From Lachnospiraceae bacterium (GTDB lineage: Bacteria > Bacillota > Clostridia > Lachnospirales > Lachnospiraceae), in the NCBI GenBank assembly GCA_021200995.1, contig JAJQFS010000087.1:58356-122355 (forward strand): a stretch of DNA of 64,000 nt, written 5' to 3'. The notes under the pieces were generated by a model. That model saw nothing but the letters and a program-made list of their open reading frames with translations. It had not been told where the DNA came from and ran no database searches. The stretch's first letter is position 1, and each line of letters starts with the position of its first letter. The translations under genes were made by a program, and so were the position numbers. This document shows, one piece after another, positions 16,792 to 25,629 of the stretch.

Positions 16792-18333
16792 CTACACAAC
16801 CCCTGCCGCGATCTCCTCCAGCAGCTCCATAAACGGCCCGCCGGCGACACCGAAAAACACAATCAGCACAGCGAACACGAGAAGCGGCGCCAGCATGTGC
16901 CAGCCGGGATCCTTCGCCTCGCAGGCCGTTTTCACAGCATCAGTCCTGTTTTCACCATCGGTCACTGCCACGGCAGTCCCATCCGCCTTGACAGACACTG
17001 CCGCCGTCTCCTTCCCCGCAAAAAACGCCCTCACCGGAATCACCAGCATATAAATCGACGTCAGAAACGCTGAAATCAGCAGCGCCACAACGCCCGCCAC
17101 CGCGAAATAAGTTCCGTTCTCAAAGGCCGCCTGAATCAACTCCCACTTACTGACAAAGCCCGCCGTGCCCGGCAAGCCTAAAAGTCCCAGGCCCGCCACA
17201 GTAAAGACCCCGAAAACAATCGGCATCTTCCGCCCCAGGCCGTCCAGCTCGTAAATATACGTTTTCCCTGTCTTCGTAATCACCGCGCCCGCACAGAAAA
17301 ACGCCGAAATCTTGATCAGCGCGTGAAACACAAAATGGCTCAGTGCCCCCGCCAGTCCCAGCGGACTCATGAGCGTCACGCCAAAGAGAATATAGGACAT
17401 GTTGGTGATCGTGGAGTACGCCAGCCGCCGCTTGAAATGCGTCTGTTTTAAGGCCCGCACCGAACCATACAAAATCGTCACAATCGTGGCCGTCATGACG
17501 ACGTACTGTGCCGCTGTCCCCCTCAGGAAATCCGTTCCATATACATAATAAGTCAGGCGGATAATCGCGAACGCGCCCGCCTTCACCACCGCCACCGCGT
17601 GCAGCAGCGCTGTCACCGGCGTGGGCGCGACGCCCGCGTCCGGAAGCCAGGAATTAAACGGGCAGACCGCCGCCTTCACGCCGAAGCCAAAAAACGCCAG
17701 CACATATACCAGCCTCAGAAGCCCTGCTCTGTCGCCGATCAGCGCCAGATCCAGAATGCCGCCGTAAGCGAAAGACTGCCCATCCCCATAGACAATACTG
17801 AAAATCAGCGCGATAAAGCCGAACGCCGCGCCGCCCAGCGAATAATACAGATATTTTCTCGCCGCCAGAATGGCCTCTCTGCTTAATGTGTGTATCACCA
17901 GCGGCACCGTGGACAGCGTCAGAAGCTCGTAGAAAAAGTACATCGTCAGCAGATTGCCCGCCAGCGCGATGCCCAGCGTCACCCCGTAAGTCACCGTATA
18001 GAAGAGGAAAAACGCCTTTTCATGCTTCTCATGCTCCATATGCTCAAAGGAATAGAGCGTGGAAAACGGCCAGAGCACGCTGATTAAGCCCGCAAAAACC
18101 TTCGAGAGACCGTCCATCTCCAGCTTGATCTGCAGATTGCCCGTGAAATACACCACCACAAAGCTGTCCACGGTCTCCCGCAGGATGAGATACCACACCA
18201 GAACTGACGTCAGTGTCACCATGCTCATCAGGAAAATTTCCATCTGCTTCCTGCTGCGGAACGGAAAGAAAAATGCCGCCACACCGGTAAGCATCGGCAG
18301 AATAATCACCACTCCGATTAAAACGTGTAACAT
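16792..18333 (-). CDS. MrpD/NuoN-like antiporter subunit
   Basis: A 513-aa membrane protein, about 14 helices. TM5 Glu is in YFFYELLTLSTVPLV, TM7 Lys in GFGVKAAVCPFNSWLPDAGV, and the discontinuous-helix motif is VAPTPVTALLHAVAVVKAG. It moves protons or Na+ across the membrane as part of the Mrp-type complex. The last 70 residues include a charged loop (VKADGTAVAVTDGENRTDAV) before a final helix. GGGGAGG precedes the ATG. It lies 11 bases from the 518-aa paralogue, with which it shares overall layout, suggesting duplication. Confidence 0.88.
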   Translation of the reverse strand: MLHVLIGVVIILPMLTGVAAFFFPFRSRKQMEIFLMSMVTLTSVLVWYLILRETVDSFVVVYFTGNLQIKLEMDGLSKVFAGLISVLWPFSTLYSFEHMEHEKHEKAFFLFYTVTYGVTLGIALAGNLLTMYFFYELLTLSTVPLVIHTLSREAILAARKYLYYSLGGAAFGFIALIFSIVYGDGQSFAYGGILDLALIGDRAGLLRLVYVLAFFGFGVKAAVCPFNSWLPDAGVAPTPVTALLHAVAVVKAGAFAIIRLTYYVYGTDFLRGTAAQYVVMTATIVTILYGSVRALKQTHFKRRLAYSTITNMSYILFGVTLMSPLGLAGALSHFVFHALIKISAFFCAGAVITKTGKTYIYELDGLGRKMPIVFGVFTVAGLGLLGLPGTAGFVSKWELIQAAFENGTYFAVAGVVALLISAFLTSIYMLVIPVRAFFAGKETAAVSVKADGTAVAVTDGENRTDAVKTACEAKDPGWHMLAPLLVFAVLIVFFGVAGGPFMELLEEIAAGVV

Positions 18334-18344
18334 GGCGCCTCCCC

Positions 18345-19880
18345 TCAGAAAATCTGGCTGACCAGATTTGTCACAACGCTCGGGAACAGACCCACAAGCA
18401 GCGCCAGCACAGACATCAGGCCAATCGGCAGAAGCATCATCCAGTTCGCTTCGTTCTTTTCATAAACCGGTTCGACGCTCTCCTGCACTCCCGTTTCGCC
18501 TGCAGCTCCATCCGCCTTACTCTTTTCCGGATCCGTACCGTTCAGTTTCCCGGAAACCTCCGGCAGATACCCCTGTATCGCAATCGGGAACAGATATCCC
18601 GCCGTCAGAAGCGCCGAGATCAACAGCACCGCCGGCCCTAACACACTGAACACCGGAATATTGCAGTTTAACGCTCCTACCGCCAGATACCACTTGGCGA
18701 TAAAGCCGCCTGTCGGCGGAATGCCCACCAGGCTTAAGGAAGCCAGTGTAAAGAAAAACATCGTCACCGGCATCTGCTTTCCAATACCGTCAAGCTCGCT
18801 GACATATTTTTTGCCGGTCTTATAAATAATCGCGCCGGCGCACAGAAAGAGCGCGCTTTTCACCAGCGCGTGGCAGACCACCTGCAGCATCGCGCCGGTA
18901 AAAGAATCCCCAGTACTCAGGCAGAAAAGGCCGAAGAGCACATAGGAAACCTGACTGACTGTGGAGTAGGCCAGACGCTTTTTCAGAAGCTTCTCCCGGA
19001 ATGCCAGCATGGAACCCATAAAGACCGTCATCAGCGACAGAGTCAGAAGCGCCGTCTGCACCCAGGTGCCTGAAAGAGCCTCCGGATCAATCACAAAATA
19101 CAATACTCTTAAAATGCCCAGCACACCGCCCTTGGTAATCACCGCGGAGAGCACCGCGCTCGCGGGCGCCGGCGCCACCGGATGGGCTGTCGGCAGCCAG
19201 GCATGCAGCGGAAACATACCCGCTTTCACGGAAAAACCCAGCACCGTCACAAAAACCGCGGCAAGCATCCCGCCGGTCATAACAGCGCCGCTCACACTTC
19301 CGCCGGCCACAAACGACGTATCGATCCCATGCATACTGAAATAAAACAGACCGAACAACACCAGAAACGCGCCTGCCAGACTGTAAAACAGATATTTCAG
19401 CGCCGCCATAATACTCTCGTGCGTCATTTCATGCAGCACCAGGGGGAATGACAGAAGCGTCATAAATTCAAAGAACACATAATAGGTCAGAAGGTTCCCC
19501 GCGTAGTCCAGGCCAATCAGCACGCCCAGCGTCATCACAAAGAAGCCGAAATACCGGTGCCAGTCCTTCTCCTCCTTCATGTATTCCCCGGAGAACAGCG
19601 CCACCAGGATCCAGATGAAGGCCATCAGGCAGGAGAAAAGCTTCCCCACGGTGTCCAGCTTCAGAACCACCTGCAGTCCTTCCGTAAAGGAAAACAGGAC
19701 ATATTCTGTCCCGCCGTTCATGCGCAGCGCGTTTCCCACTACAAAGATAAAGCACAAAAGCAGTACATCCACGCTGATCCCGCACAGCGTCTTTAAGTCG
19801 GACTTTTTTCCCAGACACAAAATCAGAAGGCCTGCAATCACCGGCAGCAAAACCGGAGCCGGCAAACAAAATAAATTCAT
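18345..19880 (-). CDS. MrpD/NuoN-like antiporter subunit
   Basis: A 511-aa membrane protein. TM5 Glu is in YVFFEFMTLLSFPLV and TM7 Lys in GFSVKAGMFPLHAWLPTAHP, followed by VAPAPASAVLSAVITKGG. The Lys of TM12 also seems present (GFIAKWYLAVGAL). ATG 19880 follows GGAGGAGGGG; an upstream in-frame TTG at 19901 falls within the preceding gene's end and has no ribosome site. A charged loop near residues 440-475 precedes the last helix, as in 16792-18333. Confidence 0.88.
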   Translation of the reverse strand: MNLFCLPAPVLLPVIAGLLILCLGKKSDLKTLCGISVDVLLLCFIFVVGNALRMNGGTEYVLFSFTEGLQVVLKLDTVGKLFSCLMAFIWILVALFSGEYMKEEKDWHRYFGFFVMTLGVLIGLDYAGNLLTYYVFFEFMTLLSFPLVLHEMTHESIMAALKYLFYSLAGAFLVLFGLFYFSMHGIDTSFVAGGSVSGAVMTGGMLAAVFVTVLGFSVKAGMFPLHAWLPTAHPVAPAPASAVLSAVITKGGVLGILRVLYFVIDPEALSGTWVQTALLTLSLMTVFMGSMLAFREKLLKKRLAYSTVSQVSYVLFGLFCLSTGDSFTGAMLQVVCHALVKSALFLCAGAIIYKTGKKYVSELDGIGKQMPVTMFFFTLASLSLVGIPPTGGFIAKWYLAVGALNCNIPVFSVLGPAVLLISALLTAGYLFPIAIQGYLPEVSGKLNGTDPEKSKADGAAGETGVQESVEPVYEKNEANWMMLLPIGLMSVLALLVGLFPSVVTNLVSQIF

Positions 19881-19893
19881 CGTCCCCTCCTCC

Positions 19894-21396
19894 TTAAGCA
19901 AACATGTGGAGTCCCTCTGTAATCAGATCCACAAAGGGCTGTGAGAAAATTCCCAGAGTAAAGTTCAGCACCATGAAACCGATGATCGCGGCCGTATAAA
20001 GGCGGTTCGCGCCCCAGACCGTGCGCGGCTCGTCCTTCACCCCCGACGGCACGTAAATGCGGATCGCCGTCTTCAGATAATAAATCGCGTTTAAAATGGT
20101 ACTTAACGCCAGCACAATCATCGTGGGCAGAAGCTTTCCCTCGTTGGAGATGCAGGCCTGCGCGAACAAAAGCTTACTGATAAAGCCCGCGAATAGCGGC
20201 ACGCCCACCATGGACAGCGACGCCACCGTAAAACCGATGCCTGCGATCACATTGCGGTAAGCCGCGCCGGTCAGACGGATGAATTTCCGGCTGTAACCTG
20301 ACATGTCCGTCAGCCCGATCGTGGAGATAAAGACCAGCGCCTTACTTGCGGAATGGCTGAAAATATGAAATACCGCCGCGATCATGCCCACTTCCGTGCC
20401 CAGGCCGATGCCCATGTAAATATAGCCGATCTGCGCGATGGACGAAAAGGCGATCATGCGCCGCACATCATTCTCCCGGATCGCGCTTAAGGAACCAAAA
20501 ATCATCCCCGCCAGACCGAACACAAAAAGCACATTGACGATGTGCGTCTCCTGAAATACTTCAAAGCCGACCACTCTGTACACAATCTTGATCAGCAGGA
20601 AAATATAGCCCTTGCTGACCAGGCTGGATAAAATGGCCGCGCTGGAAATCGTCGAATACCCGTAGGCGTCCGGCAGCCAGGTATGGAATGGAAAGAGCGC
20701 GCTTTTGATGGCCAGGCCCACGCACATTAACGCGATGGAAACCAGCAGCGGCACATGATATTCACCGCTTGCCGCCAGCGCCGCCACCGACTCCTGAATA
20801 TTACTCATCAACAGATGCCCCGTGATGCCGTACATCATGCAGATCCCCAGCAGTAAAAGGCCGCTTCCTAAGAGGTTCATGATCATGTACCGCACCGCCG
20901 CCTCAATCGTACGTCCGATCTGGCGGATCATAATCAGACCGCAGGCCGCGATCGTATTGATTTCCACGAAAACATACGCGGTAAATAAGTCGTTGGTGTA
21001 AATGAGCGCCAGAAGCGAGGTCAGCAGCAGATTGACCAGCACATAATAATAATTGACCTTCGTCTGCTCCACTTCCTCATCCAGCTTGTGATACCCGCCC
21101 ATCAGGGACAGAAGCATCACCATGCTGAACATGAGCGCCGTCAGCGCCTCCAGCACACCAGCGCGGATTTCATTGCCCCACGGCGCCGGAAAATGTCCCA
21201 TGGTATAAACAAAATATGTCCCCGTCTGCAGGGTGTACCCCAGTGTGATTGCGGACAGAATCATCACCGTGATAATCACCCCGGCATTCACACGTTTGGC
21301 CGCCTTCCCCGGCAGCACACTGCACACCACACCGGAAATCAGGGCAATCATGATGCTGAAGAAGGGAAGATTCTGCAGAAACTGATTGAGTGTCAT
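19894..21396 (-). CDS. mrpD: MrpD-type Na+/H+ antiporter subunit
   Basis: A 500-aa membrane protein, the closest of the four to canonical MrpD/MnhD. TM5 Glu is in YVFVEINTIAACGLIMIRQI, TM7 Lys in GLAIKSALFPFHTWLPDAYG, and HIFSHSASKALVF carries the His and Lys of TM8. GFISKLLFAQACI gives the TM12 Lys. It directly follows the MrpC gene with no gap, the normal mrp order, and is followed by three further antiporter-like genes. Confidence 0.9.
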   Translation of the reverse strand: MTLNQFLQNLPFFSIMIALISGVVCSVLPGKAAKRVNAGVIITVMILSAITLGYTLQTGTYFVYTMGHFPAPWGNEIRAGVLEALTALMFSMVMLLSLMGGYHKLDEEVEQTKVNYYYVLVNLLLTSLLALIYTNDLFTAYVFVEINTIAACGLIMIRQIGRTIEAAVRYMIMNLLGSGLLLLGICMMYGITGHLLMSNIQESVAALAASGEYHVPLLVSIALMCVGLAIKSALFPFHTWLPDAYGYSTISSAAILSSLVSKGYIFLLIKIVYRVVGFEVFQETHIVNVLFVFGLAGMIFGSLSAIRENDVRRMIAFSSIAQIGYIYMGIGLGTEVGMIAAVFHIFSHSASKALVFISTIGLTDMSGYSRKFIRLTGAAYRNVIAGIGFTVASLSMVGVPLFAGFISKLLFAQACISNEGKLLPTMIVLALSTILNAIYYLKTAIRIYVPSGVKDEPRTVWGANRLYTAAIIGFMVLNFTLGIFSQPFVDLITEGLHMFA

Positions 21397-21777
21397 CTAC
21401 TTCTCCTCCTCTTCCTTTTTGATGATTTCCGTAATCTCGTCCAGGTTCAGCGTGTGATACCTGCGATACAAACGAATGGTCAGGGAAAGCATCACCGCCG
21501 ACACGGACACACTCACCACAATGCCCGTCAGCACCAGACCGGCCGGAATGGGGTTGATATAAGCCTCCACCTCTGTCACGCCGTCCGTCACAATCGGGGC
21601 GCTGCGGCCCTCGATGTAGCCCATGCTCGCCAGAAAGAGATACACAGCCGTATCCATGATATTTAAACCGATGATTTTTTTGATCAGATTTTTCTGCAGC
21701 AGGAGGTTGAAAAAGCCGATGCCGAAGAGCACCATCGCCACCGCAGACATATAATTTTCCGCAAAATTCGGGCCCAT
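21397..21777 (-). CDS. mrpC: MrpC/NuoK-like subunit
   Basis: A 126-aa protein with three membrane helices (MVLFGIGFFNLLLQKNLIKK, GLNIMDTAVYLFLASMGY, GLVLTGIVVSVSVSAVMLSL). The IGxNIxxxxxxLF pattern and the NPIPAGLVLTGIVVS segment match MnhC/NuoK, which holds a buried charge for ion passage in complex I relatives. The C-terminus is a Glu/Lys-rich cytoplasmic tail. Fixed between MrpB and MrpD as in standard mrp operons. Confidence 0.92.
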   Translation of the reverse strand: MGPNFAENYMSAVAMVLFGIGFFNLLLQKNLIKKIIGLNIMDTAVYLFLASMGYIEGRSAPIVTDGVTEVEAYINPIPAGLVLTGIVVSVSVSAVMLSLTIRLYRRYHTLNLDEITEIIKKEEEEK

Positions 21778-22836
21778 TTAATAGCCTCCTTTCCGGAAGA
21801 GCACATAGAACGAATACATGGTGCAGGCTACCACCAGCCCCACGCAGATATTCAGAGGCAAAATCAGACCAGCGCTTAAAATCCGCCCAGGCGTGCCCGC
21901 GGAAATGATGCTTTCCAGCTCATTCGCCCCTGTAAAAAAGGAATAACTCTTCGCCAGCGCGTAAAAGCCCAGCGCGCAGAAGCTGATCGCCTTATAGGTT
22001 TTCGCCGTGAACAGCTTCTCCATCTTCTGAAAACCGTAGGCGTTGGCATATAAAATCAGGCTCGCGCCAATCACAGCGCCGCCGGAAAAGCCGCCGCCCG
22101 GCCCTAAGTGCCCGCATAAAATAATGTACATCCCGAAAATCAGCAGCATGGGAACCAGAAGAAAGGCCACGCTTCTTAAGATAGCGTCATGCTCCGGCTC
22201 CAGCGTATTTTCATGGGTATAAGCGGCTTCCTCCGCGGAGAGCTGTTCCTTCTCCTCCTTGCTGTCCAGGCGCATCAGAATCATGACCGCGATCGTCGCG
22301 ATGAAGAGGACGTTGCTCTCGCCCAGGGTATCAAAAGCACGGTAGTCGAGGATCATGCCCGACACAATATTGACCGCTCCCGTCTCCTCAAGCCCCTGCT
22401 CGATGTAGCGCTGTGCCACTTCGTTGGAGGTGGGATTGTCCGCGCTGCCAAAGGGCGGCATCCAGGAAACCGTCACCAAAAGCAGAGCAATAATCGCGAT
22501 GCACATCACCGTCGCCAGCACAGGATATGCCTTGTCAAATATGGCCTTCAGCAGCGGCCGGCGGCTCTGTGGAACAAGGCGGTCCGTACTTTCCACCATA
22601 TTGACAATCGTGTCAGGAATCATCTTCCGCAGTTTTTCAGGATCCTCCGTGGCTGACTGATACGCGTTTTTCAGTTCCTCCTGGGAAACCTCCTGTCTGC
22701 CTTCTTTCGCGCCATCCCGTGTAATTTCCTTTGCTTTTGAGTCAGTTTCCGGCGCGTTCTTCGGCGGCTTCATCTCCAGCTCGCCCAGATACAGATCCTG
22801 TTCGCCCTCCATCCAGGTATGAAAGCGCTCCTTCAA
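21778..22836 (-). CDS. mrpB: Fused MbhE-like + MrpB (MnhB) subunit
   Basis: 352 aa. Residues 1-95 are hydrophilic and charged (EVSQEELKNAYQSATEDPEK). Residues 96-195 resemble the MbhE/MrpA C-terminal module (VSWMPPFGSADNPTSNEVAQ, NIVSGMILDYRAFDTLGESN). Residues 220-352 are an MnhB domain (LFGMYIILCGHLGPGGGFSG and GGAVIGASLILYANAYGF). In most Mrp complexes the middle part belongs to MrpA, while in Mbh complexes it is separate, so this fusion is a distinct layout. The start is uncertain: the 22836 codon is TTG without a clear ribosome site, and ATG 22812 is possible. Confidence 0.82.
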   Translation of the reverse strand: MKERFHTWMEGEQDLYLGELEMKPPKNAPETDSKAKEITRDGAKEGRQEVSQEELKNAYQSATEDPEKLRKMIPDTIVNMVESTDRLVPQSRRPLLKAIFDKAYPVLATVMCIAIIALLLVTVSWMPPFGSADNPTSNEVAQRYIEQGLEETGAVNIVSGMILDYRAFDTLGESNVLFIATIAVMILMRLDSKEEKEQLSAEEAAYTHENTLEPEHDAILRSVAFLLVPMLLIFGMYIILCGHLGPGGGFSGGAVIGASLILYANAYGFQKMEKLFTAKTYKAISFCALGFYALAKSYSFFTGANELESIISAGTPGRILSAGLILPLNICVGLVVACTMYSFYVLFRKGGY

Positions 22837-22867
22837 TGATGGGCGGGAGGCTTTTTCCTAATCCAGA

Positions 22868-23146
22868 TCAATCATGGTCGTCCTCCTTCTTCTCTTCCTC
22901 ATCGGATTCCCCGTTCAGGGCATTGATCCGCTTGAGTGTCACGAAAAAGAGAATACTCGTGACGCCCGCGCCCACCGCGGCCTCCGTGATCGCCAGGTCA
23001 GGCGATTCCAGGCACACCCACAGAATGGACATGATCAGGCTGTACGACATATAAATAATGATAGAATTCAGCAGATTTCTGGAAAAAGTCACGGAAATCG
23101 CGCAGACAACTAAAAACCCCAGCAGTAAGTATTGAAAAATCGTCAT
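22868..23146 (-). CDS. MbhD-like subunit (DUF4040, MrpA C-terminal part)
   Basis: A 92-aa protein with three helices: FQYLLLGFLVVCAISVTFS, LNSIIIYMSYSLIMSILWV and SPDLAITEAAVGAGVTSILF. The last stretch, PDLAxTEAxVGAG, is the signature of the DUF4040 domain that forms TM helices at the end of MrpA and the separate MbhD protein. The tail is acidic (GESDEEEKKEDDHD). ATG 23146 overlaps the MrpG stop by 4 bases and follows GAGGTGA by 7 bases. Confidence 0.88.
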   Translation of the reverse strand: MTIFQYLLLGFLVVCAISVTFSRNLLNSIIIYMSYSLIMSILWVCLESPDLAITEAAVGAGVTSILFFVTLKRINALNGESDEEEKKEDDHD

Positions 23147-23475
23147 AATTCCGTCACCTCGCATTCTTTCTCCAGATCCGGATTCGTCGCCGTCTCCATG
23201 CGCGAAATCAGGTGCGAGGAAACCGGAGAAGCGCACCACAAAAACAGGATGACAAGCCCCATCTTTAAAGTAGAAAACTGAAACCCGTTCAAAATCATCA
23301 GTCCCACCAAAGACGCGCCCAGTCCCAGCGTATCCCCGACGGCCGCGGCATGCATCCGGTTTAATACATAATGAAATTTAAATACGCCGAAGACCTCCAG
23401 CAAAAACGCGATAAGCCCGATCAAAAGAAATGCCGCGCCCGCAAGGAAGCGCACCCACTCAGATATCTCAAGCAT
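23143..23475 (-). CDS. mrpG: MrpG (MnhG) subunit
   Basis: About 110 aa with three helices. The motif GVFKFHYVLNRMHAAAVGDT matches the (F)PDxYTRxHAA(T)KxxT consensus of MnhG/MbhC, and LGLGASLVGLMIL follows as usual. The tail is charged. ATG 23475 is preferred over GTG 23484 because AGGAAG lies 8 bases upstream. It overlaps MrpF by 8 bases and MbhD by 4. Confidence 0.92.
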   Translation of the reverse strand: MLEISEWVRFLAGAAFLLIGLIAFLLEVFGVFKFHYVLNRMHAAAVGDTLGLGASLVGLMILNGFQFSTLKMGLVILFLWCASPVSSHLISRMETATNPDLEKECEVTEL

Positions 23476-23821
23476 GCTCTCCACTTCCTTTCTCAGCGTC
23501 CTTCTTCTTTGAATCCTTCCCGGTGGCTCTGCTGTCCGTATAAACCTTCGTCAGCACCACCACCGCCAGAAATCCGATCATGGCATAAATCAGGCAGATA
23601 TCCATCAGATACCCTTCCTGCAAAATCACCGCCATAATCGCGATGATTACCGTGACCATGGTATTGATCATATTGATCGCCACAATGCGGTCCGCCACCG
23701 ACGGTCCCCGCACCGCCCTGATCAGACTTAAGAGCACCAGCACAATCAAAAGCAGCAGCGCCCCGATGAGGAAAGTGCGGGAGCACCCTTCCAGCATTGT
23801 CATATTTTCCGCAGCAGTCAT
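23468..23821 (-). CDS. mrpF: MrpF (MnhF) subunit
   Basis: A 117-aa protein with three helices. The stretch VRGPSVADRIVAINMINTM is the MnhF signature (RGPtxxDRixAxDxi), where the second conserved acidic residue is replaced by Asn. A Lys-rich tail follows (KDSKKKDAEKGSGEHA). MrpF is required for ion transport and shows bile-salt efflux in some bacteria. Overlaps mrpE by 4 bases. Confidence 0.92.
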   Translation of the reverse strand: MTAAENMTMLEGCSRTFLIGALLLLIVLVLLSLIRAVRGPSVADRIVAINMINTMVTVIIAIMAVILQEGYLMDICLIYAMIGFLAVVVLTKVYTDSRATGKDSKKKDAEKGSGEHA

Positions 23822-24291
23822 TGCTTTCCCGCCTCCTTTTCCATCTTCGTAAGCAGCCGCACAAAAACAGAATCATCCAGTCCCTGCGCCATACTTTTAT
23901 CCAGGCAGTGGACTGTGAACTGATCCTCTTCCAGATTCACCGTGATCGTGCCCGGCGTCAGCGTAATACTGTTGGCCAGCACCGCCCGCGCCGTGTCAGT
24001 CTTTAACGGCGCGCGGAAGGTCACCGGCACCGGCTCCGGCTTCTGATAAAGGTTTAAAATGATCCCCAGCAAAACCAGATTGGCTTTCAGCACCTCCTTA
24101 AGAAGCACCGCCAGATACTCCACAATCCGCAAAAGCTGCTTTGCAATCAGAATGTCCTTCTGTACGCTGTAATCCATGTATTTACAGATAAACCAGTAAA
24201 TGACCGCCGCAATCACCAAGCCAAAAAGAACGATCTCCAACGTGATCTGCCCGTTGAATAAAATCCACATGATGAAGAATAAGATGTACAT
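23818..24291 (-). CDS. mrpE: MrpE (MnhE) subunit
   Basis: A 157-aa membrane protein opening the antiporter operon. Two N-terminal helices (ILFFIMWILFNGQITLEIVL) are followed by a helix and a cytoplasmic domain with NSITLTPGTITVNLEEDQFT, the NSITLTPGT motif of MnhE. MrpE helps assemble and stabilise the complex. GAGG lies 7 bases before the ATG. No clear promoter was seen between here and the trxA terminator. Confidence 0.92.
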   Translation of the reverse strand: MYILFFIMWILFNGQITLEIVLFGLVIAAVIYWFICKYMDYSVQKDILIAKQLLRIVEYLAVLLKEVLKANLVLLGIILNLYQKPEPVPVTFRAPLKTDTARAVLANSITLTPGTITVNLEEDQFTVHCLDKSMAQGLDDSVFVRLLTKMEKEAGKQ

Positions 24292-24362
24292 CGCTTAACC
24301 TCATAAATAAAAGCCAATGGCTCCGCTCCCTGAGCTCATGTCATTGACGAAGTTTCTGCAAT

Positions 24363-24385
24363 AAAAACCGGGGCCGAGGCCCCGG
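24363..24385 (-). terminator. Terminator of trxA
   Basis: CCGGGGC and GCCCCGG (24368-24385) form a GC stem with a CTCG-type loop, followed on the minus strand by TTTTTAT. It lies 10 bases after the trxA stop and isolates the antiporter operon. Confidence 0.85.
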
Positions 24386-24394
24386 ATCATTATT

Positions 24395-24712
24395 TTAAAG
24401 AACTGCTGTCAGCTTTTCTTCCAGCTCGGCCTTTTTCATGCTGCCCACATATTTCTCCACAGCCTGTCCATCTTTGAAAATAAGAAAAGAAGGAATATTT
24501 CTGATCTGATACTGTCCGGCCAGGTCTCTGCTCTCGTCCACATTGACCTTGCCGATTTTCACTTTCCCTTCATATTCCTCCGCCAGCTCGCTCACAATCG
24601 GAGCCATCATTTTGCAGGGGCCGCACCAGTCCGCGTAAAAGTCCACCAGCACCGGCACCTCGCTTTTGAGCACTTCCGCCTCAAAGTTCTGTTCATTCCA
24701 AATCGCTGCCAT
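24395..24712 (-). CDS. trxA: Thioredoxin
   Basis: A 105-aa single-domain thioredoxin, a cytoplasmic disulfide reductase recycled by thioredoxin reductase. The active site WCGPC (residues 29-33) and the conserved cis-Pro in IRNIPSFLIF are intact, and FYADWCGPCKMMAPI matches the family. A strong GGAGG precedes the ATG. No thioredoxin reductase is in the window. It has its own terminator. Confidence 0.97.
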   Translation of the reverse strand: MAAIWNEQNFEAEVLKSEVPVLVDFYADWCGPCKMMAPIVSELAEEYEGKVKIGKVNVDESRDLAGQYQIRNIPSFLIFKDGQAVEKYVGSMKKAELEEKLTAVL

Positions 24713-24814
24713 TCAACCGTACCTCCTTCTGTTTTATGTGATTATTCTCAGTCACTTCCTCTTTAAGACGCCCTCACATACGCAAATGCGTCTGTTGTGA
24801 ATAGTGACATTTTA

Positions 24815-25498
24815 TCATTCCACCTTGCGGTAAATAATATACTTGCAGATCGGATTCCCCTTGCGTGAGAACTTCTCCTCATACTCGGTCATCACGTTGT
24901 CCTGACAAAGCGTCTCATCCCCGTGCAGATCATAGGTCAGGACCTCCGTCCGCCATCCGGCTGCCGCCGCTTCCTCCACCGCGAAATCAAAAAGCTCACG
25001 ATTGTCCGTCTTAAATTCCAGACGGCCGTCCGGGCTTAAAATCTGATCGTACAGCTTAAGGAAAGCCCGCCCCGGCAGACGCCTTTTCGCGTGCCGCGCC
25101 TTGGGCCAGGGATCCGAGAAGTTCAGATAAATCCGGTCGGCCTCGCCAGGCGCAAAATATTCCAAAAGCGCCTTCGCGTCCCCGCAGATCAGCTTCACAT
25201 TGTCCCGCGGATCCGCCGTAAGCTTCGCAATCGCCTTCACCAGCACGCTGCTGTACTGCTCCAGCCCCACATACATGATGTCCGGATGCAGTGCTGACAT
25301 GCGGTGCAGAAAGCCGCCCTTGCCCATGCCGATCTCGATGTGTAACTGCCGCCCCTCTTTACTCCACATTCCCCGAAAGGCCGCGGGATCCTTCACCACG
25401 TATTCGCTTGCGTCCAGGATTTCCTCCGCACCAGGGATATTGCGCAGCCGCATCGCTTCCTCCAACTTCATCCGGATCCTGTTAAGACCCACTTTCAC
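24815..25498 (-). CDS. trmB: tRNA (guanine46-N7)-methyltransferase
   Basis: A 227-aa SAM-dependent enzyme that makes m7G46 in the variable loop of tRNAs. The SAM motif HIEIGMGKGGFLHRMS and the substrate motif LNFSDPWPKARHAKRRL are intact, and the end FSRKGNPICKYIIYRK is typical. The length is normal. It lies about 100 bases before trxA on the same strand and diverges from the D,D-carboxypeptidase gene. Confidence 0.96.
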   Translation of the reverse strand: MKVGLNRIRMKLEEAMRLRNIPGAEEILDASEYVVKDPAAFRGMWSKEGRQLHIEIGMGKGGFLHRMSALHPDIMYVGLEQYSSVLVKAIAKLTADPRDNVKLICGDAKALLEYFAPGEADRIYLNFSDPWPKARHAKRRLPGRAFLKLYDQILSPDGRLEFKTDNRELFDFAVEEAAAAGWRTEVLTYDLHGDETLCQDNVMTEYEEKFSRKGNPICKYIIYRKVE

Positions 25499-25571
25499 TC
25501 ATGGCCTAATTTTAACTGTAAAAGTAACCAAATTGAAGAGCAAAATTTCATGAATTTTTTAAGAAAAGACT

Positions 25572-25599
25572 TTGGTTTTTATGAAAATTATAGTATGAT
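25572..25599 (+). promoter_or_regulatory. Probable promoter of the D,D-carboxypeptidase gene
   Basis: TTGGTT (25572-25577) and TATGAT (25594-25599) are 16 bases apart, with start expected near 25606 and the gene ATG at 25630 following GGAGGAGA. Confidence 0.5.
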
Positions 25600-25629
25600 A
25601 GGGAAGTAATTTTCCGGAGGAGATTTTTT

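Noticed and set aside
14770..24291. Membrane-bound hydrogenase or complex I operon
   Set aside because: No NiFe-site, FeS or NuoB/C/D/H/I-like genes occur before or after the antiporter-type genes within the window.
24713..24814. Possible small gene or RNA between trmB and trxA
   Set aside because: Only a weak GACGCA/TGCGT pairing is seen and no promoter or open frame of note.
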